From positions 1 to 47,304 of the IMG/VR virus record IMGVR_UViG_3300009169_000032: a DNA stretch of 47,304 nt. One strand, given 5' to 3'. The notes under the pieces are model-generated. The model searched no databases. It was given only the letters and a program-made list of their open reading frames with translations, and was not told where the DNA came from. Both the position numbers and the translations under genes were made by a program. Shown one piece after another: positions 22,990 to 31,696 of this stretch. This DNA comes from a virus. Each line of letters opens with the position of its first letter. Positions within the stretch are counted from its first letter, which is position 1.

Positions 22990-24719
22990 TATAATGAATA
23001 CTTAATTTTAATAAATTTAATAAGATTACTAATTCCTATATTAGCATTTTTATTCTCTGTCTCACTCAGTCTTGTGAAATATCTATGTGCATCATTACCA
23101 TAACTTGATGATATTCTACCCATAAATTCTTTCAATCTATATAAACCATATCTTTCTGAATATAAAACATGACGAATTGCATATAATTCTTGTAAAAGAA
23201 TTTCATAGTCAAATAGATTATCTATTTTATAATTTGATACATATTTATAAAGTAAATTATTAAGAGTCATTACATTTTCAAATAAAATAATATCATTTGG
23301 TGAAGGTATACCTTCTAGAAGATTAGTTTTTATAGATTCCAAATTTGTTTTAACTCTTCTTGAATAAGAATTTGCATCTGAAATTTCTCTTTTAATATCT
23401 CCATTAACATCTTCAACTTTTCCAGGTATACCTTCACCACTACCTTCAATTACTTTTACAAGTCTATAAATTTTATTTCCAATTGTATTAATTTCTCGTA
23501 AACCATCAGTTTGTGTATTATCAACCAAAAAGAATAGAATATTTTGAGACCCTAATAATTTTAACATTAACTTGTTAAGATTTTTCAAATCATCTAAATC
23601 ACCTTTAAGTTTACTTCTATTTACTAATTCATCAAAATATCTTTTGATATTTGCGGCTTTAATATCTTCTGGTTTAAGAAGTGCAGTTGCACCCTTTTTA
23701 ATTTGTTCTCTTTCTTCTCTAGTCTCACTTCTTTTAGTAACATCCATGGATTTAAGTTTAGAAAGGTCTAATACTAATGCAAATTCTGCATTTTTTAATA
23801 AAGGTTTTAGTTCAGAATATCTTTTATTTATCAAACCTTCATATCTATCAAATTCAATAGGTATATTTACCGTGTAAGGATCGAAATCTTCTCTTGGTGC
23901 CTTAGGTGTCAATAAATTTATCTTAGTATATCTTTGTTGACCTGGATTCCAATTTGATTGTGACGATGTTAATCTAAGTCCATATCGCCCATATTGTTTC
24001 CATCTACCATTAGGATTATCATATGTACCCAACTCATCTTGAATTCCCCAACAAGAATTATTGTCTTTATAAAATGTTGCAACAACAGGTTTATTTTTAC
24101 TTCTAAAATCATAAGAAAGTTGACCAGTAGGAAAGTCAACTAATATAGGAGTTCCTTTAGTTAAGGCCTTTACTTCATCCAAACTTAATTCTTTACCAAC
24201 TATATAATCTTCTATATCAGTAGAATATTGATCTTTTTTACCAATAACATTAGCACTACTACCTCTTACAACACCATCAACTCCAGTTTTACCGACATAT
24301 TCACCATCACTATTAAACCAAAATTTAATAATTTTAAGATCTGGTTTTCTTGGTTCGATTCCAGTACCACCACAATTTTCACAATCTACTATTCTAACAC
24401 GTCCAGCACCCCAAGATCTTTTTATCTTACCTTTTTCACATTTCTCACCTGCAATACCTTTATCACTAAAGATACCTACTGATGTTGCAGTACACGGTAC
24501 ATCTTCAACATCAAATGAATATTCCAATGCTCTTTTAAATGGTAGGTATTCAAATACATCATCATTTATTTTTGATAATGGAAAATCGGATCTACTACAT
24601 ATTTTCTTAACATCATCACTGAATTTTTTTCTACTATCTTTGTTTATAAAACCCAAAGTCTTTGATAACTTAATAGAATCAAATGCTTCAAATAATTTAA
24701 TATATTTTAATTGTCTCAT
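22989..24719 (-). CDS. Large unknown protein with leader-like N-terminus, 576 aa
   Basis: Starts MRQLKYIKLFEAFDSIKLSK, a basic-aromatic helix like the other candidate packaging leaders. C-x2-C zinc-knuckle-like motifs (KCEKGK, then CENCGGTG at about 115-122, DnaJ-like) sit near the N-terminal third. The middle has CWGIQDELGTYDNPNGRW and an EFALVLDLSKL segment (about 314-324). The C-terminal 150 residues are helical. No known family. It is the middle of three adjacent minus-strand genes that all carry leader-like starts, suggesting an operon of packaged proteins. Confidence 0.7.
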   Translation of the reverse strand: MRQLKYIKLFEAFDSIKLSKTLGFINKDSRKKFSDDVKKICSRSDFPLSKINDDVFEYLPFKRALEYSFDVEDVPCTATSVGIFSDKGIAGEKCEKGKIKRSWGAGRVRIVDCENCGGTGIEPRKPDLKIIKFWFNSDGEYVGKTGVDGVVRGSSANVIGKKDQYSTDIEDYIVGKELSLDEVKALTKGTPILVDFPTGQLSYDFRSKNKPVVATFYKDNNSCWGIQDELGTYDNPNGRWKQYGRYGLRLTSSQSNWNPGQQRYTKINLLTPKAPREDFDPYTVNIPIEFDRYEGLINKRYSELKPLLKNAEFALVLDLSKLKSMDVTKRSETREEREQIKKGATALLKPEDIKAANIKRYFDELVNRSKLKGDLDDLKNLNKLMLKLLGSQNILFFLVDNTQTDGLREINTIGNKIYRLVKVIEGSGEGIPGKVEDVNGDIKREISDANSYSRRVKTNLESIKTNLLEGIPSPNDIILFENVMTLNNLLYKYVSNYKIDNLFDYEILLQELYAIRHVLYSERYGLYRLKEFMGRISSSYGNDAHRYFTRLSETENKNANIGISNLIKFIKIKYSL

Positions 24720-24739
24720 AATTTTATTTATTTAAAAAT

Positions 24740-26431
24740 TTATATAACTGGACCTACTATTTCCAATTTGATTCCTTTTGATTTAATTGAACTAAAAAAT
24801 TCTTTTGATTCTTTAGTAATTAAGTCACCAGAAACCACAAGTTTTTTAAGATTAGTATCGATTAATGCTTGTTCTAATTCATCTAATGAGTCTAATGTGT
24901 ATAATAAGTGTAATTCTTCCAATTCAGAAAATTGACCGAAATTAGGAACTCCAACATTATCACAACTAGTTAATTTTATTTTCTTAATATTAGGTGTACT
25001 TTTATTAATATCATTAAAAATATTAATAGCGAATTTACATTTATCAAATGCGATTGAATCAAATTTTATTTTAGAAAATGGTTTCAATGTTTTCAATTCT
25101 AAAAGTTTAAATTTAACCCAGTCAAGATTCAATGGAATATCTAAAAGATTTACTGGAATATCAGTAGTTTCTATTACTAATTCTTTAATACTAGAATTTG
25201 CAGCAACTTTTACATTTTTCCAATCGTATAATTTATTAAGATAAAGAGTTTTGGTATTTATTCCAATATATTTTACTCTTTTAATATTACTACCAAATCT
25301 ATCGTGATATGGTTGTTTTAGTTCCGCATCATCTCCAAGATCTGGTGAATATACATACCAGTTACTACCAACTTGTCCAATATTTTTATTTGAAGTATAT
25401 TTCTCAACTATTTTAACAAAAAATGACTGCATTCTATCTGGGTAAGCTCTATCAAAAAATAATTTAACTTCTGATTTTTTATTATCAAGTGATTCTAAAT
25501 TTCTTATAACCATTCTTGATAAAGGCAATGTATCTGAAATTTTCTCATCTCCTTGAAAGATAGGTGTATCAAATATTAAAAATGCAGGAATACTATTTGG
25601 GTCAAAAACATTTCCAAGTAATTGATCTCTATAACCCCCAGTATATAAATGTTGACAAGATGCATAAAATTTAGATATAGACATGTTTAATATATCCTTT
25701 GGATTGTGTTTTATTGATAAGTAAATATCTTTATTAAAGATTTCAAAGTCATATTTAAAGTCTCTATTTTCATTACTTCTCGCATAATTTATAAAGTTTG
25801 CCAAATTTTGGTCACCAGATAATTTATTAGCAGGTATAATTTTATCTTCCAATTTATATTTATTACCTAATTTCAATTCAACATATTTATCAACCAATGT
25901 ATTATAATCAGTTATTGCAGCATTTATGTTAACTAGGTTATTTGAAAGAACTAGTTCACCTGCAGTCTTTTCAACTTTAATCATGTTACCACCTTCATCT
26001 CTAAGAGGTACACCATTTTCATCTTTTGAAATAACATTGTTTGATATACTATCATTTACTGATATTTTTTTGAAAATACTATCAAAAATAACACACATTT
26101 CATCCAAAGTTGGACTTTTTATATTAATATCTTTTACTTTTTCATTAAAAACGGTAGTTGATATAAATTCAACAAATCCTTCTGGTAAAGAATTGAATAA
26201 TTCAAATAACTTTTCAATATCAGAACCTGTAAATTCTTTAAGAGCTTCATATTTATCTTCTTTTGAAAGTAACCATTTACCTTGTTCTATATTACTAGTA
26301 GGTAATATTTCCTCATAGTCTAAATATTTTTCACCCCATATTTTTGCAACTTCTTTTGCTTGTCTAGGAAAAATAACGTCTCTTACTTTTGCCTCATTTA
26401 TAAACAACTCTCTAGATTTAATCCATTTCAT
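24740..26431 (-). CDS. Large unknown protein with clear packaging-type leader and LRR-like C-terminus
   Basis: 563 aa. The leader MKWIKSRELFINEAK is the closest in the window to T4 internal-protein leaders, ending F-I-N-E/A. Residues 235-330 include FYASCQHLYTGGYRDQLLGN and FDPNSIPAFLIFDTP. From about 385 to 560 there are irregular leucine-rich, beta-solenoid-like turns (IKRVKYIGI, IKKIKLTSCDNV, LEELHLLYTLD, LKKLVVSGDLI). LRR domains usually bind proteins, so a host-interacting effector is conceivable. No enzyme motif is recognised. Confidence 0.7.
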   Translation of the reverse strand: MKWIKSRELFINEAKVRDVIFPRQAKEVAKIWGEKYLDYEEILPTSNIEQGKWLLSKEDKYEALKEFTGSDIEKLFELFNSLPEGFVEFISTTVFNEKVKDINIKSPTLDEMCVIFDSIFKKISVNDSISNNVISKDENGVPLRDEGGNMIKVEKTAGELVLSNNLVNINAAITDYNTLVDKYVELKLGNKYKLEDKIIPANKLSGDQNLANFINYARSNENRDFKYDFEIFNKDIYLSIKHNPKDILNMSISKFYASCQHLYTGGYRDQLLGNVFDPNSIPAFLIFDTPIFQGDEKISDTLPLSRMVIRNLESLDNKKSEVKLFFDRAYPDRMQSFFVKIVEKYTSNKNIGQVGSNWYVYSPDLGDDAELKQPYHDRFGSNIKRVKYIGINTKTLYLNKLYDWKNVKVAANSSIKELVIETTDIPVNLLDIPLNLDWVKFKLLELKTLKPFSKIKFDSIAFDKCKFAINIFNDINKSTPNIKKIKLTSCDNVGVPNFGQFSELEELHLLYTLDSLDELEQALIDTNLKKLVVSGDLITKESKEFFSSIKSKGIKLEIVGPVI

Positions 26432-26479
26432 ATTATTTAATTATAAATTTTTATTAGTGTATATATTAAAAGATTTTTA

Positions 26480-26508
26480 TTGAAAATGTATATTTTATTG
26501 TATATTTG
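26480..26508 (+). promoter_or_regulatory. Bacteroidota-type promoter candidate
   Basis: TTG at 26480-26482 and TATATTTG at 26501-26508, separated by 18 bases, fit the Bacteroidota -33/-7 consensus (TTTG ... TAnnTTTG). It lies 75 bases before the plus-strand run starting at 26583. A 19-base stretch here (TTGTATATTTGTAATATGA) recurs at the start of the metallohydrolase gene at 3376 on the other strand. Confidence 0.5.
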
Positions 26509-26582
26509 TAATATGATAAATATTAATTAGAAGGTTTACTAAACAATATATAATAATTGAATAAAATAATAAAGATATAAAT

Positions 26583-26858
26583 ATGACAGAACAAAAAGAA
26601 ATTAGAATATCACTAAATGAAGTGAATTTCACCGCAGTATGTAAAGAAGGTTCTATAACCTATGGAAGTGGTTACAATAAAGCAGTTATTTATATAAGTA
26701 AAGTAGATATGAAAAAATTGGCAACTGGTGAGGTTGTTGAGTTTAGTTTACCAGAACATCCAGTTTTCTTAGTATCAGTTCAAGATATTGGACTTGAAAT
26801 GATTAAGGAAATACTTAAAAGATCTACAATGTACTCTGATATGTATTACGAAATTTAA
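26583..26858 (+). CDS. Hypothetical protein, 91 aa
   Basis: First gene of a tight three-gene plus-strand run (gaps of 5 and 0 bases). The sequence looks like a small beta-rich domain (EIRISLNEVNFTAVCKEGSI, then VIYISKVDMKKLATGEVVEF) followed by a helix (GLEMIKEILKRS). No family known to me. Probably early-expressed, given the host-type promoter upstream. Confidence 0.7.
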   Translation: MTEQKEIRISLNEVNFTAVCKEGSITYGSGYNKAVIYISKVDMKKLATGEVVEFSLPEHPVFLVSVQDIGLEMIKEILKRSTMYSDMYYEI

Positions 26859-26863
26859 TCACT

Positions 26864-27319
26864 ATGATAATAACACAGATTATATTAGCAGTATGTTTAT
26901 TATTATCAGTAATATTATTACATAAATTCTACTCAGAAAATTCCAAACTTAAAAAAGAGTTGAGTAATCAAAAAGGTAAAAATACCGAAATGGAGAAATT
27001 CAATAAAGAACTTATGTTAATTGAGCCAGGTGATAAAGTAATTTTTCCTGATTATGGATTAATTATAGAAAAAGGAACACCAAAAGAAGTCAATTTTGAG
27101 GTTACTTATGAACTTGAAGTATTGGAAGTATCAACAGACAAAGTTAAAGTTAAAGCACTTGATTTTACATCAACTCATAAAGTAGGAAGAGATACTGCTA
27201 ATAAACAAGGAATTATTAATTTTATGCAAGATAAATGGGTTTCTAAGGTAGATGTTCAACTTGTTGTTGATGATTCAATAAAAAGAGATATTAAATTAAG
27301 AGAATTAGGAATAGTATAA
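26864..27319 (+). CDS. Membrane-anchored hypothetical protein, 151 aa
   Basis: Residues 1-22 (ITQIILAVCLLLSVILLHKF) form one strong membrane helix. A short charged coiled coil follows (SENSKLKKELSNQKGKNTEM), then a cytoplasmic beta-rich domain (PGDKVIFPDYGLIIEKG, VTYELEVLEVSTDKVKVKAL). N-out/C-in or N-in topology cannot be decided. It is next to two small genes in the same run. Function unknown. Confidence 0.7.
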   Translation: MIITQIILAVCLLLSVILLHKFYSENSKLKKELSNQKGKNTEMEKFNKELMLIEPGDKVIFPDYGLIIEKGTPKEVNFEVTYELEVLEVSTDKVKVKALDFTSTHKVGRDTANKQGIINFMQDKWVSKVDVQLVVDDSIKRDIKLRELGIV

Positions 27320-27652
27320 ATGAAAGAATTACATGAAATTGAGAGAGATTATATCGAAGGTATAATCTCTTTTTTCTGTAGAAAATCTATGGAAGTTTTT
27401 GGACTTAAAAATAATTCACGTAAACACGATATTACAAATTTTATACAAAGTCATATTAATAAAAGGTTAGTAGAAACTAACTTAATTTGTAGTTGTATGG
27501 TTTTAGTTAATATTGATAATATATCTGATATTAGAGATTATAAAATTAGTAAAATATTAGGTAGTGATATTTCAAAACCTAGAAATAGTATAGAAGTTAG
27601 TATAAAGTATGGAACTCGTGAAATCGAAACGGTTCAGTATTTTATTAATTAA
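27320..27652 (+). CDS. Hypothetical protein, 110 aa
   Basis: Starts immediately after the preceding stop, so probably translationally coupled. Soluble and basic: an N-terminal helix (MKELHEIERDYIEGIISFF), a middle LIC-SCMVLVNIDN strand and a C-terminal IEVSIKYG strand. Its last eight bases overlap the end of the convergent gene at 27645. No recognised domain. Confidence 0.65.
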   Translation: MKELHEIERDYIEGIISFFCRKSMEVFGLKNNSRKHDITNFIQSHINKRLVETNLICSCMVLVNIDNISDIRDYKISKILGSDISKPRNSIEVSIKYGTREIETVQYFIN

Positions 27653-28160
27653 TTTCAATAATAAAATAGTTACTCTTATCAAATGATATTTCAACATCAT
27701 CAGGATTTAGTTTGATAATAAATTTAGATGATTTATCACCAACTATAATACTATTCATTAGATTATCATTTATAATGATATTACAATTTAATTCTGTTAG
27801 AAATTTGTTAAATATTTCTGTTGATGATATTATAAATTTTTCTTCAGATAGATTACTTAATTCTTTTAATAAATTCTTTTTATTACCACCGGTTAACCTA
27901 GTAAATATATTTTTAGATATATTAAATACTTTCCTATTAGATAGTAACATTTCTTCCATTATTATCGATTTGATAGAAGATATATCATTTGCTAATTGAT
28001 ACTTATTCAAATTATAAACTTCCTCTTTATTATTATATTCAATAATACCATTTATTTTAAAAACTTCTTTAGTCTTTAAAATAAATGGATTATTATTAGT
28101 GTATATTATCTCAGAGAAATAATTTAGTATTATATTCTCTATATTAGAAGCTAGTGTCAT
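27645..28160 (-). CDS. Hypothetical protein, 171 aa
   Basis: Isoleucine- and asparagine-rich soluble protein, mixed helix and strand (NIENIILNYFSEIIY; NKFLTELNCNIIINDN; KFIIKLNPDDVEISFD). It starts inside the end of the gene upstream (17-base overlap), forming a minus-strand run with genes up to 29957. No family recognised. Confidence 0.65.
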   Translation of the reverse strand: MTLASNIENIILNYFSEIIYTNNNPFILKTKEVFKINGIIEYNNKEEVYNLNKYQLANDISSIKSIIMEEMLLSNRKVFNISKNIFTRLTGGNKKNLLKELSNLSEEKFIISSTEIFNKFLTELNCNIIINDNLMNSIIVGDKSSKFIIKLNPDDVEISFDKSNYFIIEIN

Positions 28161-28635
28161 AATAATCTAAGATTATATTATTTTTATTTATAATAAATAA
28201 TAATTCATCTCTTTTTACTAATTGAAACTCAAAATGTCTTCCTGTTTTAAATAAAGTTCTTATGAATGGTATATCATCGTTATAATTGACATCCTTTTCA
28301 TTAATCATTAGACAAAGTACTTTCTTATCATCTTCAGTATTATATTGAGTCATTTCATCACCTTGGTCTTTATCAGACCCTTGTTTACCATAACAAATAA
28401 ACTTAGTTGTTAATTTCTCTCCACTTGGAGTCCATTCAATACTAATATCATCACCAATTTCAATATTTGGTTGTTCGTCTTTAATATACAATCTTATCCA
28501 GAAATATACTTTCTGTTCTTCAATAATTTCATTTATTGTCTTATCACTAACATTATCAGATAAGTCAGTTGTATCAATACCTTTAATTTGTTCAATTAAA
28601 GTATCTCTATAATCCATTGTTGATAAATTACTCAT
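28144..28635 (-). CDS. Hypothetical protein, 163 aa
   Basis: Acidic. An N-terminal helix (DTLIEQIKGIDTTDLSD) is followed by a beta-rich domain: QKVYFWIRLYIKDEQPNIEI, ISIEWTPSGEKLTTKFICYG, HFEFQLVKRDELLFII. The alternating pattern resembles an all-beta virion or adaptor protein, but I cannot name it. Two bases separate its start from the small gene at 28637. Confidence 0.65.
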   Translation of the reverse strand: MSNLSTMDYRDTLIEQIKGIDTTDLSDNVSDKTINEIIEEQKVYFWIRLYIKDEQPNIEIGDDISIEWTPSGEKLTTKFICYGKQGSDKDQGDEMTQYNTEDDKKVLCLMINEKDVNYNDDIPFIRTLFKTGRHFEFQLVKRDELLFIINKNNIILDYYDTSF

Positions 28636-28636
28636 T

Positions 28637-28774
28637 TTATTCTTTTATTTTTATTTTCCTTGGAATATCATGTTTATCCAAGTCTTCATGTAATAAATCA
28701 CTACCATAAGAAATATTTTTTTTATATTTCTTACAAAATAATTCTATCCTTTCTTGTAAAGTTAATTCTATCAT
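28637..28774 (-). CDS. Small protein, 45 aa
   Basis: ATG at 28774, stop at 28637, immediately before the next gene's ATG. Sequence begins MIELTLQERIELFCKKYKKN and ends with a basic tail (PRKIKIKE). Tight packing in a minus-strand run supports it being real. The 122 bases upstream (28775-28896) hold no gene or evident signal. Confidence 0.45.
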   Translation of the reverse strand: MIELTLQERIELFCKKYKKNISYGSDLLHEDLDKHDIPRKIKIKE

Positions 28775-28896
28775 CTTAATTTCTAATTTTTTTATCGGTT
28801 CAACTCTTTATTTAGGTTTGAATTTACCGGCTTTAATCATAAAAGTTATATAAATAATTATAAATTTGTTTCTTTATTCATGTAACATCATTATAG

Positions 28897-29388
28897 TTAT
28901 TTTAATAATTTTTCGATTTTCTTATTTCTATTGAATTCTTTTAAATCTGGTATTTGACAAATAAGACCATCTATTGATTTAATATCAAGTTTTTCAATCT
29001 GTATTTCATCATATAAACCACTACTACGTAAATTTCTAACAGGAAACCAAAAACTATCTATATCGAAGAATGTTTTTATTGAATAATTAAAATATGGTTT
29101 AACCTCATTACTACTATGGTCAAACAAATAAATTTTTTGAATTTCAATTTCAATTAACTTATCATCAGATGTTCTTTTTTTTAAAGAAATAGAACCATCA
29201 GGTCTATTTTTTAGAAATTTTATAGGTGAGACCTTATCTCTTAAAAAATAAAATAATTTCTCACCTATATTATTCTTTATCCAAATATAGAAGTTTCTTT
29301 TTTGATATTGAAACTCATTACTTGGAATTGAACAAGGAACAATTTCAAATTCATAAGTATCTACAATATAATCTACTATTTCTTCCAT
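28897..29388 (-). CDS. Hypothetical protein, 163 aa
   Basis: Starts within the end of the 2H phosphoesterase gene (13-base overlap), so co-translated. Features: aromatic-rich N-terminal half (FQYQKRNFYIWIKNNIGEKL), a KIYLFDHSS strand, and FFDIDSFWFPVRNLRSSGLY near residues 105-125. Basic C-terminal helix. No known family. Coupling suggests a partner function with the 2H protein. Confidence 0.65.
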   Translation of the reverse strand: MEEIVDYIVDTYEFEIVPCSIPSNEFQYQKRNFYIWIKNNIGEKLFYFLRDKVSPIKFLKNRPDGSISLKKRTSDDKLIEIEIQKIYLFDHSSNEVKPYFNYSIKTFFDIDSFWFPVRNLRSSGLYDEIQIEKLDIKSIDGLICQIPDLKEFNRNKKIEKLLK

Positions 29389-29957
29389 TCTACTAATTTT
29401 AATTCACTTAATTGTTTTCTTGGCTCGTTAGAAATCAATTCATTTTTTTTACAACACTCTAAGATATATTCAGAATGTTCTATATAATCTTTTCTTACTT
29501 TAATTGCAAGTGGACTATCATTTAATGCAGTGGCCTCTGGATATTTAACCAAGGCATATCCTAATGTTAAGTGCATGCCATAGAATGGTTCTCTTGATAA
29601 ACCCATTACCTCTCTAATACTTTCGGCTTCCGGACTATGTACTCTTAACCACCAGTGTTCACCATTACTTCTTGGTTCAGTTTCAACATAAAAGTCTATT
29701 TCTTTACCATCAAATATTTGTGCAAATTGTTCAAATACTTTAGCATCCATTCTATCATTAATAAATGTAACATGAGTTCCTCTCAAGGTACTATTTAACT
29801 CAAGATTAAATCTTTTCTTTAAAAACCAAGCATAGTATCTATCTAATTCACAGTTAGTTCGTATCATAGCAACTCTCTTCCAAGAAGCCTGACTAACATG
29901 CTTCTTAGTTTTGTCCTCTGGACTGAAATCTAATATACCTCTTACTTTAAATATCAT
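29376..29957 (-). CDS. 2H phosphoesterase-like protein
   Basis: 193 aa. Two H-x-T motifs, H62-V-T64 (RGTHVTFINDR) and H129-L-T131 (YGMHLTLGYA), each in a beta strand and 67 residues apart. This is the arrangement of the 2H superfamily, which opens cyclic phosphates in RNA, ADP-ribose cyclic phosphate or cyclic oligonucleotides. T4 Acb1 (57B), an anti-CBASS enzyme, has similarly spaced motifs. WWLRVHSP (102-109) may line the substrate pocket. Sequence ATCTTTGTAGT before the ATG resembles a TAnnTTTG promoter box. The superfamily call is good; the substrate is open. Confidence 0.7.
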   Translation of the reverse strand: MIFKVRGILDFSPEDKTKKHVSQASWKRVAMIRTNCELDRYYAWFLKKRFNLELNSTLRGTHVTFINDRMDAKVFEQFAQIFDGKEIDFYVETEPRSNGEHWWLRVHSPEAESIREVMGLSREPFYGMHLTLGYALVKYPEATALNDSPLAIKVRKDYIEHSEYILECCKKNELISNEPRKQLSELKLVEWKK

Positions 29958-30000
29958 ACTACAAAGATAATTAAATTATATATAAAATAAAAATTAAATT

Positions 30001-30153
30001 ATGGATAAATCAAAAAAAGAAAACATTTCATTATTAAGAGAAAAGTTCCTATTAAGTTATTGCAAAAGGATGAATTGGAATCATAATGAACTATCAACTA
30101 ATCAAATGTTGTTAATTACTTCACAAAAAGACTATATATCACCTAAACAATAG
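30001..30153 (+). CDS. Small hypothetical protein, 50 aa
   Basis: ATG at 30001, TAG at 30151. Sequence begins MDKSKKENISLLREKFLLSY, with a basic helical first half and a polar tail (QKDYISPKQ). It fills an otherwise empty gap between divergent genes. No family. Coding status is moderately likely. Confidence 0.45.
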   Translation: MDKSKKENISLLREKFLLSYCKRMNWNHNELSTNQMLLITSQKDYISPKQ

Positions 30154-30192
30154 TTAATTTTATTCATATAATTAAAAAATAATTAATTATTA

Positions 30193-30948
30193 ATGAACAC
30201 ACATTCTTTTACATATGTAATAGGTTATAAACACAGATTAGATAGACTAACCAATTTAAGAAGAGTCTTAGATTGGATAAATGGATTTACTGGAGTTGAT
30301 GTAATTCTCGTAGAACAAGATACTCACTCAAAAATAGGTCACCTAAATTTAAAAGCCAGACATGTTTTTCTAAAAAGCGATAAACCATATAATAGATCTT
30401 GGGCATTTAATGTTGCAACAAAAATTTCAAAATCAAATATCATCGTATTCTCAGATGCGGATATTATAATGGAACCGAATCAATTTATTAATTCAATTAA
30501 ACTTATTGAACAATATGATATGATTAGTCCATATACTTCAGTACTAGATTTACAACAAAATGAATCTGTATTACCTATTTCAGAACTTCTCAAAATACAA
30601 AGACCTGGTAGAGGTGAAACAGACCATCAAAAAATAAATATTTGTGGTGGACTTTGTATTTTTAGAAAAGATTCTATACAAAGAATCGGTGGTTGGAATG
30701 AACAATTTATTGGTTGGGGCGGAGAAGATGATTTTCAGGCAATTAAGGTTGAAAACTTTCTAACTCATATAGAAGTACCAAATAAATGTTATCATTTATA
30801 TCATAGTAGAGAACAACCTGATATGGTTGGTTATCAAAAAACTTTACAACTACTTCAACAATTAAAAAATCTATCTAAAGAAGACTTAATTAAAAGTATA
30901 AACTCAAGTATTCCAAAAATAGGAATGTTTAATAAGTATGACAACTAA
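30193..30948 (+). CDS. Glycosyltransferase, GT-A fold (Glyco_transf_7C-like)
   Basis: 251 aa. VFSDADI with D88-A-D90 is the metal-binding DxD. GGLCIFRKDSIQRIGGWNEQ, then FIGWGGEDDFQAI, is the signature of the C-terminal galactosyltransferase-like domain (chondroitin polymerase and beta-1,4-GalT related). H-rich YHLYHSREQ near the end fits the second metal ligand. Soluble. Acceptor unknown. Ends in a strong hairpin shared with the next, convergent gene. Confidence 0.85.
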   Translation: MNTHSFTYVIGYKHRLDRLTNLRRVLDWINGFTGVDVILVEQDTHSKIGHLNLKARHVFLKSDKPYNRSWAFNVATKISKSNIIVFSDADIIMEPNQFINSIKLIEQYDMISPYTSVLDLQQNESVLPISELLKIQRPGRGETDHQKINICGGLCIFRKDSIQRIGGWNEQFIGWGGEDDFQAIKVENFLTHIEVPNKCYHLYHSREQPDMVGYQKTLQLLQQLKNLSKEDLIKSINSSIPKIGMFNKYDN

Positions 30949-30985
30949 ACTAATAAACCACTCTTTTGAGTGGTTTATTAGTTTA
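30946..30985. terminator. 18-bp perfect hairpin between convergent genes
   Basis: TAAACTAATAAACCACTC, loop TTTT, then its exact complement. The stop codons of both flanking genes (30946-30948 plus, 30978-30980 minus) lie within the stem. It lacks a long T-run but probably terminates in both directions. Confidence 0.65.
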
Positions 30986-31514
30986 CAGATTGAATTCTGA
31001 TTTTATCATATTTCAACATTAATTTATACATTCTATCCCATTCATCATTAGGATTTTCAACTAACTTTTCATTCCAAGTATTATTACTGAAATATTCAAC
31101 TATCATACCAACTCTAAAATCTTCTTTCTTTTTTGGAATCCAATATCTTTTTTCCTCAAAAAAAGAAAATGACATTCCTTTATAGATATATGATGTATTA
31201 CAATCTTCATTATACTTTGTTACACTAAGTAATTTTTCAAATCCATTATTCATAAGTCTTCTAGGTTTTTTATCACCTTTATATTTTATAATTACAGATT
31301 GTATATTAAATTTGTCGAGTATTAATATTATATCCTTTCTCAAGGTATCATTATCTATTATTCCATAAGCCAATATTGAATCATTATATACACCATCAGT
31401 ATATTTTTTCATCTCAAGCATTTGATAATCTCTGGAATATAAAACTGACATAATATCATCCAACTTATCAGATGATATTAATAAATAAGATATTTCAGTG
31501 TTTTCTAAATTCAT
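30978..31514 (-). CDS. Hypothetical protein, 178 aa
   Basis: Soluble, mixed alpha/beta. N-terminal half has ISYLLISSDKLDDIMSVLYS and DIILILDKFNIQSVIIKYKG. The C-terminal part FRVGMIVEYFSNNTWNEKLV and PNDEWDRMYKLMLKYDKIRI looks like a small beta-barrel with a W-x-KxxV strand, seen in several phage proteins of unknown role. No catalytic motif recognised. Confidence 0.65.
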   Translation of the reverse strand: MNLENTEISYLLISSDKLDDIMSVLYSRDYQMLEMKKYTDGVYNDSILAYGIIDNDTLRKDIILILDKFNIQSVIIKYKGDKKPRRLMNNGFEKLLSVTKYNEDCNTSYIYKGMSFSFFEEKRYWIPKKKEDFRVGMIVEYFSNNTWNEKLVENPNDEWDRMYKLMLKYDKIRIQSVN

Positions 31515-31530
31515 ACACTATATATTAATT

Positions 31531-31683
31531 TTATTTATCAGTAACTTTAAAAATTTCTAGTAATTTTTCATCACTAAGATTTTTAATAATTGAAAAATAT
31601 CCAACTGCATCCATCAATGTTCTAAAGTCTCCTTTGTTTATAACTTCTTCAGAATTTATAAATTTTAGATAAAATGTTTTCAT
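31531..31683 (-). CDS. Small hypothetical protein, 50 aa
   Basis: ATG at 31683, TAA at 31531. MKTFYLKFINSEEVINKGDF, then LMDAVGYFSIIKNLSDEKLL: a short strand plus two helices. It lies in line between the polymerase-like gene (gap 13) and the 178-aa gene (gap 16), which supports it as part of that minus-strand run. Function unknown. Confidence 0.5.
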   Translation of the reverse strand: MKTFYLKFINSEEVINKGDFRTLMDAVGYFSIIKNLSDEKLLEIFKVTDK

Positions 31684-31696
31684 AATTTTTGTTTTT

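Noticed and set aside
26513-26530. ATG directly after the promoter-like box at 26501.
   Set aside because: Opens only five codons before TAG; the real gene starts at 26583.
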